Shown here: positions 1 through 7,727 of the stretch, piece by piece
How the letters are laid out: the number at the start of each line of letters is the position of its first letter
How positions within the stretch are numbered: position 1 is the first letter of the stretch
NCBI GenBank assembly: GCA_003573635.1
Contig: QUTJ01031405.1
Location: forward strand, 1-11,459
Source of the DNA: Goniomonas avonlea
Taxonomy: Eukaryota; Cryptophyceae; Goniomonadida; Goniomonadaceae
Direction of reading: 5' to 3'
DNA: 11,459 bases
Position numbers and translations under genes: made by a program
The notes under the pieces: generated by a model
What the model was told of the DNA's origin: nothing
The model's database searches: none
Seen by the model: only the letters and a program-made list of their open reading frames with translations

Positions 1-203
1 GTCTCGGGCGTCCGCAGATCCCGGAAGATTGCTGCCGCGCGTGGACTCGGAGAAACCAGCGGGTCAGCGCTAAGGGCTCACGTACTCTGACGGACTCTAG
101 CGGGCGGCTCNGANCCCTGAACTCACGAACCTAACAGAACTCGGACCCTGTGTCCCGGTCGCTTGCAACTGAGTGATTCCTTTACAATATAATCCTAATA
201 ACC
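1..203 (+). other. 5' leader / upstream region without a recognised gene
   Basis: This GC-rich stretch precedes the first ATG and has two undetermined bases (111 and 114). It becomes locally A/T-rich only in the last 25 bases before ORF1. I see no convincing ORF, tRNA or terminal repeat. It may be the 5' UTR of the element or the 3' part of a terminal repeat; the window does not show which. Confidence 0.4.
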
Positions 204-704
204 ATGAAACAAGCTGTGGACTCTCTCCATGAGCACCGTCAGCAGGCTCACCTCGAGTTCCAGGGGTACGCCTCCAAGGAGGTCTCTGCGCTGTCGGAAC
301 TCGAACATCCTGCCTTGACGAGACGAGATCGCGGTCTCGACCCCCTAATTAATCGCTCTACCTCTTCTCCTTTCCTTGACCCCCTGGCGCAGATACCTTC
401 GTCCATGCCTCATTCCCGCCCTTTCTCGAGAGGCGATTCCGAAAGAGTGGATTCCTCTAGAGCTGATCTCGAAGGAAGGTCCTCGCCACTCTCTGGACCA
501 GCTTCTCTCGTCTCTTCTGTTTCTCCTGACGCTCGCAACAGGAAAACCTCCCGTTCCAGTAAAAAACCTCGGACAGCACCCACCGACGGAGCTCATCCCG
601 ACGTTCCAGGGTCAACCGACGGAGCTGATTCCCTCTCGCCGGTCCAACCCGCCACCGCACGTTCTACCCTCTTTACTAACCGGAAGCGCAGACCCTTCTC
701 GTGA
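204..704 (+). CDS. ORF1: small Ser/Pro/Arg-rich disordered protein, unknown function
   Basis: This is a 166-residue ORF whose ATG sits in a good eukaryotic context (A at -3, ACCATG). The N-terminal ~35 residues (MKQAVDSLHEHRQQAHLEF...) could form a short helix or coiled coil. The rest is low-complexity and rich in Ser, Pro, Arg and Asp, with a basic patch (RNRKTSRSSKKPR, about residues 111-123) that resembles a nuclear-localisation or nucleic-acid-binding segment, and a basic C-terminus (TNRKRRPFS). A short duplication, TDGA, recurs 11 residues apart because ACCGACGGAGCT is repeated at 582-593 and 615-626. No domain is recognised. Codon third positions look coding (C/T-rich) in this frame. 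It ends 82 bases before the methyltransferase ATG, in another frame. It could be a short Gag-like protein or the first exon of a spliced product; the function is unknown. Confidence 0.55.
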   Translation: MKQAVDSLHEHRQQAHLEFQGYASKEVSALSELEHPALTRRDRGLDPLINRSTSSPFLDPLAQIPSSMPHSRPFSRGDSERVDSSRADLEGRSSPLSGPASLVSSVSPDARNRKTSRSSKKPRTAPTDGAHPDVPGSTDGADSLSPVQPATARSTLFTNRKRRPFS

Positions 705-786
705 CCTTCGCTCCGCTACCTGGGCTCCGCCACCTTTTGTCTCAACCCCCTCCCGCTCTCCCGTCGGCCTCTCTTTCTCTGACATC

Positions 787-1680
787 ATGGCGTCCTTGCA
801 GACCAAGACTTTCGAATTTGGTGCTCTACTCCTGGACCTCGCTTCTCATCCCTTGCCTCCACTCTGTTTCGCCCCTGACCCTTGCCTCCATCGCACCTTC
901 ACCCTCGGTCACTGCGCAGGAATCGTACCTTGCGACGTCAATGGCAAGCCGTTGGTCCTTAAAGGTCAAGTCCCATTCCACTTCGGGTTAACTGTGTGCC
1001 TCGCCCCCCTCGACAAACTCCGTGAGCCTTGCGACCCTATCCCTCCTTTCCTAGCTTCCTCTTCGCCTCTCCCCCAACTGGCCTCATTCTTCGGAGCTTT
1101 CTACACCCACCCTCTCATTCTCTCCTGCTTCGCTCAGTTGCCCATTCGGATTGCTCACCATTTTTCCTCTCTGGATCCCGGGTTCCGTGGTTCTGTCATT
1201 GACTTCGCCGCAGGTGACCTGACGTTCGCCTCAGCCGTCGTTCACCCCTCCCTGTCCGTACTCTCCTTTGATATCTTACCCCTGTGTCGCAGAGCCTCCC
1301 GTCTTCTCTCGGACAGACTGCAGCATTTTACTGGCGACTTTCTATCCTTTCGTCCCCTCTCCCCTCGTAACACGATCTTTGCAGGAATAAATCCCCCCTG
1401 GGACGATGCATCGACCTTCGTCTTGCACGCCATACGCATCGCCAAACCTTGGGTCATTGTCTGCCTTCACGACGTCGACTCCGATATCCACCACCCCGAT
1501 TACTTCTCTTTCTCTTTCCGTCACTTCGGGGATTTCTTCTTCATTCCTGGCGCCAACTCTCCACCCTACCCCTCCCCTTGCGTCTTCTCTTTCCTTCTCG
1601 AACGCTCTGTCGCTCCCTTTACCGCCCCCCTCATCGCCGAGTTCCTCTCCTCTCCCTTTCCCCCTCCCCCTGCGCACTGA
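787..1680 (+). CDS. Putative N6-adenine-type (NPPW) SAM-dependent methyltransferase
   Basis: From the only in-frame ATG (787, strong context with A at -3 and G at +4) the product is 297 residues. It shows the ordered landmarks of an amino-methyltransferase. Motif I is VIDFAAGD at residues 137-144 (compare the family pattern V-L-D-P-x-A-G). An acidic residue ends the second strand (LSFDIL, D162). TGDFLSF follows at about 182-188, and the catalytic motif INPPWDD has NPPW at 202-205. A hydrophobic strand follows (PWVIVCLHD). NPPW/NPPY/DPPW boxes mark enzymes that methylate exocyclic amines, adenine N6 or cytosine N4, in DNA or RNA; the substrate here cannot be read off. The frame is open upstream to about 376 without an ATG, so an N-terminal extension by splicing or frameshift from ORF1 is possible. 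The C-terminal third is encoded by about 80% pyrimidine sequence (1501-1680). DIRS retroelements carry an adenine methyltransferase too, but their RT is different. Confidence 0.7.
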   Translation: MASLQTKTFEFGALLLDLASHPLPPLCFAPDPCLHRTFTLGHCAGIVPCDVNGKPLVLKGQVPFHFGLTVCLAPLDKLREPCDPIPPFLASSSPLPQLASFFGAFYTHPLILSCFAQLPIRIAHHFSSLDPGFRGSVIDFAAGDLTFASAVVHPSLSVLSFDILPLCRRASRLLSDRLQHFTGDFLSFRPLSPRNTIFAGINPPWDDASTFVLHAIRIAKPWVIVCLHDVDSDIHHPDYFSFSFRHFGDFFFIPGANSPPYPSPCVFSFLLERSVAPFTAPLIAEFLSSPFPPPPAH

Positions 1681-1695
1681 CACTGTTGGTTGCCG

Positions 1696-1720
1696 ACTAA
1701 CCCTTCCGTGTCTCTCCTAG
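1696..1720 (+). other. Candidate intron branch site and 3' splice site
   Basis: GACTAACCC (branch-point-like CTAAC at 1697-1701) is followed by a pyrimidine run and CTCCTAG ending at 1720. This is a textbook-looking acceptor for short fungal or protist introns. The sequence after it (from 1721) reads E-P-D-P-T-S-G-P-R-S-K-P-P in the frame that opens exactly there, a composition like ORF1. No matching 5' donor stands out upstream (GTAAAA at 559, GTAACA at 1367 and GTACGC at 266 were considered), so this is tentative. Confidence 0.3.
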
Positions 1721-1765
1721 GAACCCGATCCGACCTCTGGTCCCCGTTCTAAGCCCCCAATGAGA

Positions 1766-1881
1766 GTACGGGGCCTCTTCGTTCGTCCTTTTGGACTCTG
1801 TTCTCCTCCTCCCTCCCTTTCCCTTTACCTTAACCTTAATCCCTCTCTCCTTCCCCTTATCGCTTTGACTTCGCTTCGCAG
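1766..1881 (+). other. Candidate short intron (116 bases)
   Basis: A GTACGG donor at 1766 and a pyrimidine-rich tract (CTTTGACTTCGCTTCGCAG) ending at 1881 would bound a 116-base intron. Splicing it would join the frame opened at 1721 to a short exon that stops at TGA 1897-1899. It fits the acceptor candidate at 1720 as the end of a small spliced gene, but the support is composition only. Confidence 0.22.
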
Positions 1882-2162
1882 GGGTGGCCACCTGTCTGAA
1901 CTGACACCCCGAGACAATGATCTGGGTCCCTTGGGACCGGTCTGCACCACCTAAAGAACAGCACACACCTGGTTTCTGACTGCACGAGTCGCCGTGGTCC
2001 AGTCCACCCGGTGTACTCCCTCACTCAAGGAAATACCCCTCACCGTCAGCTATATGCCATACCCTCATCGCCCCTTTTCGACCAACCCTATAACCGATAA
2101 GTTACCTGCTTGACCTCGTTTAAACGTCCTGTTTCTTGAAGTGCACTGTCGAGTCTCTATAG

Positions 2163-2197
2163 TACCCGTTCACTCTAGTCGACACTGGTCACGGGTA
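2163..2197 (+). promoter_or_regulatory. Stem-loop in the ORF A leader
   Basis: TACCCGT (2163-2169) and ACGGGTA (2191-2197) are perfect reverse complements around a 21-base loop, about 130 bases before the ORF A start. It may be a leader RNA structure; a 7-bp stem with a large loop can also arise by chance. Confidence 0.25.
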
Positions 2198-2286
2198 ACC
2201 GCGGCTTCCGTTCTTTACACCCTAAGATTAATTGACCTGATAATCTCTTCCCGGTGAATTCTGCTGCACCTCTGAGTTTTGCACTA

Positions 2287-2328
2287 ATGACACGCGCCCG
2301 GACGACTCGGCCTCGCTTGGTTTCATGA
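2287..2328 (+). promoter_or_regulatory. 13-codon upstream ORF overlapping the ORF A start (ATGA)
   Basis: ATG at 2287 opens a 13-codon frame (MTRARTTRPRLVS) whose TGA stop (2326-2328) overlaps the ORF A ATG (2325-2327) as ATGA. Such stop/start overlaps are used for coupled termination-reinitiation in some eukaryotic retroelements and viruses. The uORF ATG context is weak, so the regulatory meaning is inferred. Confidence 0.3.
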
Positions 2329-5300
2329 TCGCGCTGATTCCGAGCCCAGCTATGTCATCTGTATCCCGCAACTCCAAGGCCAAGAAGTCCAACAACAAGA
2401 AGGCTCAGCTCCGCGTCTCCACGGTGCCTTACTTCACGTCTGATCTTCGCCAAGCTCGCAACGCCGCGCATCCTGCTCTTCTCCAGACCACTCTCCACGC
2501 CCCCTTCGCCGTTCAGCCGCCGCCGCCGCCGCCTTTCGCCCCCGCCTCCGCCCTTCCCGCCCCCGGTCCGCTCTCGTTCAGATTCTCTGACGGACCCAGC
2601 GCCAGGACACTGGGTGACTTACTTCCGACTAACTTCCAACGCTCTCTGAGTGCTGGGAGCAATGTCACTTGCAACCCCCGGTTCTCTGGCGCTGCTTCTT
2701 CTCGTCCTACTAGTCCCGACTCCCTGGTTAAGCTCTCGGAGGAGGACTACCTGTCAAGCCGTGCCGCCGACCGCTCGCAGGATGGTTCTGACTCAATGGA
2801 CCTCTCTTACACGTCCTCGACTGATGTCCCTCTCCTAGGAGCCTCTCAGTTGAACGGGTTCGAGTTGTCTAACGATGATTTCCCAGCCTTGCACCGCGGT
2901 CTTGCCGCATCCGGCGCGACTCTTGGCTCGGTTCCGGCCGCAGCCCCTCGGACGACAAATCCCTCCAACAGGACGGACCCCACTTCGGCTGTGGATTCTC
3001 TCGAGCATGAGATTCAGCCGTCAGTCCTGTTCAACTTCAACCGCACGGACCCCGCCCAAACACCCCGTAACGCAGATGGGGAACGGATCATCAGCAAGAT
3101 TCAAGATCTCATCCTGGATCGCGAACGTCTGATGAGCAGCGGGTTCTTCGTTGAGCCCTGCGACCTGAATGATTTCCTAAAGGTGGTGCTCGACGCCGTT
3201 CCTCGCGCTGAAAGGCGAAGCAGGAGTTCGTTCCCTGCACCCTGTGACGCCAGGGACGGTCCTCTGACCCTCTCCCAAATCTTACCCCACTCACCCGTCA
3301 ACGACCACATCGAGAAGTTGGCCAAGGAGCTCGCAAACCTCGTGCCGCTTTTTCCCTGCGGTCTCGCGAAGGCCGACTACTGGTTGACCAATGACACCTG
3401 TGACCTCGTGAATCTGTTCAACGAGGATGACAGCTCTCTCGATCCCGTACCGCAGAGGATACACCTTCCCGCGTCCTACATCTGCCCCACCATCCTCGAC
3501 AAAGCAGTCGCCTCTGACCAGGAGAGAGCGACACTCGCAGCCGCCGCGAAGGACATCCTCGAGCTCTTGCATCCCAACGTCAATCTCCGCCGCTTTGTCC
3601 AAGTGCTACGGTCGGTCAGGCTCTCCGGCGATCCGCAGTTGTGGACCTTCATCCAGTTCAATCCGTCCTCCTTTGAGTTTACAGCCAACGCCATTTTGGC
3701 CTTAAACCCCGTCAGCGAGGTTTACTCTGGCTTCCAAGGAGAAGCATTGCGGGTCCTGCACAGCATGCTCTTAGCTAACACCCAGTGTCTGTCCACCCTG
3801 ATCAAGATCCTCTTCTTCGATCGGCCACTCACTTTCGCGCTCCAAAGGCTCTCGCTCTGCTGCCACAGCTCCATCCCCACCATGGCCGACTGGAGAAATT
3901 TGGTTCGCTCCGCGCTTCCTAGAGCCCTAGCGGCCTTCGCTGTGATTTTCCTCGACCACCACCAGGAGAACCTGATCCCCACCGGCAAGCGCAGCGGGAT
4001 CTGTTTCCCTGCCACCAATGAGGAACGGGCCCTTGTGCACATGCTGAGAGAACGAGTCAGCGACTCGCTACTGATTGCCAAGCTCCACCCCTTATTCCCA
4101 GCGTTTCAGTGCTTCGATGGCCTTCATCAGCAAGCACCCAGCGCGGCTATCAGGGCCTACCTTCCCTCATGCGACACGCTCGTCACCGTCAGCATGGCCA
4201 GAGCGGAAGACCGCACACTGCTGAGCGTGGTGGACCGCAACTTCCTGGTTTCTAGCTGGAACTCTGTACCCGCAGGTTCGCAAGCTCGCGCTGCAAGCTC
4301 CGCTGTCAGACCCCCGAACCTTGCTCTTCTGTTCCCTCGCGATCAGGAACCCATGGAGATCATCGAGCGGCACCTCGAACTCGCGGAGAACGCGATTAAC
4401 GGTAGCACCCGTGCTGGCAACACGCAACGGCCAGCTGCCGGTCCGACGTCAAGGGCCGTTATCGACCCAGCTCGTTTGGACTGCCGGGTACCCAAAAGTG
4501 CCATGCCCACCTCCCTCCCGCCGCCGTTCATCTCGGCTAAGACTCTCGCGCGCAGTCAGGGAATCACCTCACAGCCCTCCCGCGACAGCTCGATTGACAC
4601 CGGCCCCATCCCCATGGTCAGCGTGGACCGCGAGGAAGCCCGCTTAGCGGAATTCCGGGAATCGGAGGCAGAGTATTTGAGGTACATCGCAAGCATGTCA
4701 TCCGGAGCTGGGCTGATTCGGTATAAGCTGCACTTCTATGAGGAGTCCTTCGACCTGAAGCACGACACTCGATGCGCCTTCTGCGGAGGCGACTTCTGCT
4801 TCGTGGTCTGTTGCGTCCAATGCGACCCCGCCGATCGGGTTCTATGCCGCGACTGCTCTGACCACTCTCACTCTGAGGGCCTGCTCGCCTCGCACCGCAG
4901 GATGACCCTCACGCTGCCGAAGTCGCCCAGCTGTCAGAGATGTGTCACGGCCAAAGCAGTGATTCGCTGCATGGACTGCAACCTGACTTGCTGCCAGTCC
5001 TGCCACGACATTTTCCACACATCTCCGCTTCAGGCGAAGCATCGTGTCGAGGAGTACCCGCTCAGGCTGCGCTGGAATGAGACCCTGGTCAAGAGCGCCG
5101 CTAAGATTCCGAGACCTGCAGTCGCGCCTAGCTCGTCACGAGATTCGGAAGAGTTCGATCGGGGCAGCTTTGGTCCTTCACTCCGCAGCGGCTTCAGGAT
5201 CACGGACCTCAGAAGCGTTACTGAGGATGAAATCCTGGAGGTCAACGCTAACCTGAACGGACAGATGGTGCATAACGCTGTCCCCATTCACAACAACAAG

Positions 5301-7727
5301 CATCGCGCCAAGGCCGACACCTCGCCCGCTTCCTCGGCCGACTCGGTCACTGCCTCCCCCGGTTCTTCTCAACCAGTTCAATGCACACCAGAAGGCCGGT
5401 CTCATTGCAGACCTGCAGCGGAGCGGACAACAAGGACCCCTTCGAGATCCCCGTCCGGTTCCCCCGAGCGAAGCCCCCGAGACAAGCCTGCGCCCTCGAA
5501 ACCTTCCAAGGGGAAACAACCAGCTAAGAGGCTACAAGAGCGTTCACCCCAGTCTTCGCCGGACAGCAAATCCTCAAGCAAGGGCAAGAAGTCGCGCAAC
5601 AGAAGGCACACGGAGAAGAAAGCTCGAGGATCCGCACCTCGAGTTTCTCCGGTCGATTCCGATTCCGTGCCTTCCGAAAGTTCGGACTCTGAGACGAACA
5701 TTGAAGAAGTCCCCGCTATTCCCAAGCTCGACAGCTGCGGTAGGAACGGCAACGAAGCGATCCCAAGACTCTTCGAAGATGGCGGAGCAGATGCGCGCAA
5801 GGTGAACAGCAGCGGTTTCAAGCAAGCCAAGAACGCTAAGACCGAGTTTTACTTTTTGCCCCCCGACAAGCAACTTCCAGCCTGTCATCCAGCGCTGAGG
5901 AAGCACCTGAACTCGGTTGCACTTGCGGCGTACGAAAAGCTAATTCGCAAGATCATCACTCACTTCGCCCCCCTCGGAGTGCGCGATCCCTCCATTGTGG
6001 ACAAGATTTGGGATGAACAGACGCCTCCCACCGTTCGCGTCTACGTGGTGCAGTTTTTCTGGCCTAAGTCCCTGGTCAAAATCGAGGACGTCAAGATCTC
6101 CGGGAAAGAGCTGTTTACCTTCTGCAACAGCTTCACTCACCCTCAGTGGCGCTGGCACCTCGACCTCGCGGCCTGGGCCGTAGCAAACGCCAGTTGGAAG
6201 ATCGAACATTTCACCGAGCAGGAGAGGAAGATCTTCGGCTCCATGGAGTTCACCGGAGTCAACGTCTTCTTCTCTTCCCTAATCTGCCGGATCCAAAGCT
6301 ACCAGGAGAAGGTCACCAAGTTCGGCGTGAACTCACCGGAGGCCAGAAGCATGTTCAACGCAATCAACAAGCACCGAGGAGGTTCGCCCGCAATGCGCGA
6401 GAACGCCATCAGGAAGTACGTCAACTCTTGCCACATGAGAGTTTTGGAGACAGAGTCGTCCCTCACCCGCGATGAGGTCCTCGCAAGACTTCCATTCTGT
6501 CTGTGCTGCTTCATCGATGGCCAACGCATGCGAAGTCAGGTCATGCAAGTGTCCAAACCAGGAGATCATCCTCTGCAAGCCCGCTGCGTTAACGCCCGAC
6601 GCTACGGCGATGTCTGGTATAACGGTTGTAATGCTTGGAAAATAGCGGACAACCCCCAAGGTCTCGAAGACGTCCATTTCGCCATGCATGATCACTTCGT
6701 CTCTTTCGCCGCTGATGGCGAACGGAAGTCATGGTGGGTCGGCAAGTCACCAAAGGAACGAGAGGAGTTCTACCTTGAGGCGGTTGCGACTATGAGACGC
6801 AGCCACCTTCAGCCATATGTTTGCGTGACCAACAAGAAGACCTTCGTTCCTTGCGGGCTCTACCACCCGACGTTCGCTAAGATGATGACCACCAAGCACG
6901 CCGACCCCAAGCGTGCCGATCCTCTCTTCGGGAGAACAGTGGTTATCGAATCTGGGTCTGACGTCGACGAACACCCCCGCGATGCAGCCACCTCTCGTTC
7001 GAGGGCCTCGCGCGGCAATGGCAACTCGATCATGGGTCACTCGGAGTACTCGGACGGATCCTCTTCTCGGTCTACTGGTCCTTACCCCCGCTTGGACCCC
7101 TCTAGGCTTGACGCTGACCAACTGCAGCGCCACGAATCGGACCGACGCTCTCCCACGCGCGCCCCGCTCAGCTCTGACGACGAAAACGAGTCTCGCACGT
7201 CGGCAAAGTCGGTAAGCTCCCCAAGGCGCAAGCTGTTCTGCGACAACAACCTTGACGTCGGGCGTTCAAGCCTTAGGTCCTCTGAGAAGACCCCACACAG
7301 CCCAGCCGCTTTCGGCAGTAGCTCGCCTTTCGCATCATCCCGTTCGCTTGCGGACACGGTGAAAGCTTCGTCTCCCCTTTCCGAGGTCAGGCGCAACCTT
7401 ATGAGCGAACGGCACTTCCAGCAGCACGACTCCGACTCTTCGCGCGACCACCTTTTCGAGGTTCGCCGCGAGATCCAGGAAAAGCACAAGCCAAGACGAC
7501 CCCGTTCACCGTCTCCAGTGCGCGCGCCAGCCATCCTGTCCAGAAAGAAGGGTTTCATCTCGCCCTCCGGGTTCAACAGGGCGGCGGGTTCGTCCAAGTG
7601 GAATCCTCCTCTCTCCGCTGGCCCATCTTCTGACGGCCCCAGCACCAACCTATCCCACACCGACGCATCGCTGCTCGTCAAAATGCTTGCGGAACGATTC
7701 CTTAACAATGGCAGCAAGACGAACTGA
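2325..7727 (+). CDS. ORF A: giant 1800-residue protein with tandem B-box zinc fingers
   Basis: The N-terminus is basic then Pro-rich (a run from CCG repeats near 2518-2532) and disordered to about residue 250, including an SNDDFPAL segment near 182-189. Residues ~250-650 look globular and helical, with no family I recognise. Residues 817-906 hold two B-box-type zinc-binding units. The second matches the consensus exactly: C-x2-C-x8-C-x2-C-x4-C-x2-C-x4-H-x7-H, ending at H906. The first is C817-x2-C820 followed by further Cys and His in similar spacing. Residues ~1030-1100 are SR/SP-rich and strongly basic. A second globular region (~1170-1540) carries a Cys cluster (C1392, C1394, C1395, C1421, C1435) near WYNGCNAW. 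The C-terminus is Ser-rich and disordered. There is no RING domain. ATG 2325 has a weak context (T at -3); ATG 2352 (MSSVSRNSK, G at -3) would remove nine residues and is a fair alternative. Its likely role is a nucleic-acid or partner-binding element protein (inference). Confidence 0.85.
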   Translation: MIALIPSPAMSSVSRNSKAKKSNNKKAQLRVSTVPYFTSDLRQARNAAHPALLQTTLHAPFAVQPPPPPPFAPASALPAPGPLSFRFSDGPSARTLGDLLPTNFQRSLSAGSNVTCNPRFSGAASSRPTSPDSLVKLSEEDYLSSRAADRSQDGSDSMDLSYTSSTDVPLLGASQLNGFELSNDDFPALHRGLAASGATLGSVPAAAPRTTNPSNRTDPTSAVDSLEHEIQPSVLFNFNRTDPAQTPRNADGERIISKIQDLILDRERLMSSGFFVEPCDLNDFLKVVLDAVPRAERRSRSSFPAPCDARDGPLTLSQILPHSPVNDHIEKLAKELANLVPLFPCGLAKADYWLTNDTCDLVNLFNEDDSSLDPVPQRIHLPASYICPTILDKAVASDQERATLAAAAKDILELLHPNVNLRRFVQVLRSVRLSGDPQLWTFIQFNPSSFEFTANAILALNPVSEVYSGFQGEALRVLHSMLLANTQCLSTLIKILFFDRPLTFALQRLSLCCHSSIPTMADWRNLVRSALPRALAAFAVIFLDHHQENLIPTGKRSGICFPATNEERALVHMLRERVSDSLLIAKLHPLFPAFQCFDGLHQQAPSAAIRAYLPSCDTLVTVSMARAEDRTLLSVVDRNFLVSSWNSVPAGSQARAASSAVRPPNLALLFPRDQEPMEIIERHLELAENAINGSTRAGNTQRPAAGPTSRAVIDPARLDCRVPKSAMPTSLPPPFISAKTLARSQGITSQPSRDSSIDTGPIPMVSVDREEARLAEFRESEAEYLRYIASMSSGAGLIRYKLHFYEESFDLKHDTRCAFCGGDFCFVVCCVQCDPADRVLCRDCSDHSHSEGLLASHRRMTLTLPKSPSCQRCVTAKAVIRCMDCNLTCCQSCHDIFHTSPLQAKHRVEEYPLRLRWNETLVKSAAKIPRPAVAPSSSRDSEEFDRGSFGPSLRSGFRITDLRSVTEDEILEVNANLNGQMVHNAVPIHNNKHRAKADTSPASSADSVTASPGSSQPVQCTPEGRSHCRPAAERTTRTPSRSPSGSPERSPRDKPAPSKPSKGKQPAKRLQERSPQSSPDSKSSSKGKKSRNRRHTEKKARGSAPRVSPVDSDSVPSESSDSETNIEEVPAIPKLDSCGRNGNEAIPRLFEDGGADARKVNSSGFKQAKNAKTEFYFLPPDKQLPACHPALRKHLNSVALAAYEKLIRKIITHFAPLGVRDPSIVDKIWDEQTPPTVRVYVVQFFWPKSLVKIEDVKISGKELFTFCNSFTHPQWRWHLDLAAWAVANASWKIEHFTEQERKIFGSMEFTGVNVFFSSLICRIQSYQEKVTKFGVNSPEARSMFNAINKHRGGSPAMRENAIRKYVNSCHMRVLETESSLTRDEVLARLPFCLCCFIDGQRMRSQVMQVSKPGDHPLQARCVNARRYGDVWYNGCNAWKIADNPQGLEDVHFAMHDHFVSFAADGERKSWWVGKSPKEREEFYLEAVATMRRSHLQPYVCVTNKKTFVPCGLYHPTFAKMMTTKHADPKRADPLFGRTVVIESGSDVDEHPRDAATSRSRASRGNGNSIMGHSEYSDGSSSRSTGPYPRLDPSRLDADQLQRHESDRRSPTRAPLSSDDENESRTSAKSVSSPRRKLFCDNNLDVGRSSLRSSEKTPHSPAAFGSSSPFASSRSLADTVKASSPLSEVRRNLMSERHFQQHDSDSSRDHLFEVRREIQEKHKPRRPRSPSPVRAPAILSRKKGFISPSGFNRAAGSSKWNPPLSAGPSSDGPSTNLSHTDASLLVKMLAERFLNNGSKTN
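4773..5042 (+). other. Tandem B-box zinc-finger domain within ORF A
   Basis: This segment encodes residues 817-906 of ORF A. Cys and His are spaced as in B-box fingers, which bind two zinc ions each and usually mediate protein-protein contacts in TRIM-type proteins. In the second unit CQRC, CMDC, CQSCH, FH and KH supply the ligands. No RING precedes it, and the sequence before it (RLAEFRESEAEYLRYIASM) could be a short helix. Confidence 0.75.

Larger units (their letters stand above)
1681..2324 (+). other. Spacer between methyltransferase ORF and ORF A
   Basis: About 640 bases with no long ORF. They hold a candidate intron 3' end (1696-1720), a second candidate intron (1766-1881), a 64-codon pyrimidine-rich open stretch from ATG 1760 to 1954 that looks like chance or intronic sequence, a 7-bp stem-loop (2163-2197) and a 13-codon upstream ORF that ends on the ORF A start. 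I see no tRNA, no promoter motif and no repeat shared with the 3' region. Confidence 0.5.

Noticed and set aside
52-65. GAAACC-AGCG-GGTC resembles the GAAA core, short stem III and cleavage site of a PLE-type hammerhead ribozyme
   Set aside because: No CUGANGA box occurs in the upstream bases of the window and no stem I or stem II can be formed around it, so the core is incomplete.
188-193. TATAAT hexamer before ORF1
   Set aside because: It lies only 11 bases before the ATG in a eukaryote-like context; too close to act as a promoter for ORF1 and explained by local A/T richness.
1342-1683. Arg/Glu/Gly-rich minus-strand frame opposite the methyltransferase
   Set aside because: A by-product of the pyrimidine-rich + strand (purine-rich complement gives G/E/R/K); the + strand frame carries the conserved motifs.
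1760-1954. 64-codon plus-strand ORF in the spacer
   Set aside because: Its middle is a pyrimidine tract giving Pro/Ser/Leu runs and it overlaps a candidate intron; not convincing as an independent gene.
5402-5830. 142-codon minus-strand frame opposite the SR-rich linker
   Set aside because: Shadow of the low-complexity coding sequence of ORF A, with no recognisable protein features.
7082-7717. 211-codon open frame on the minus strand
   Set aside because: It is the complement of the Ser/Arg-rich C-terminus of ORF A; biased codons there suppress stops on the opposite strand. No domain is seen.
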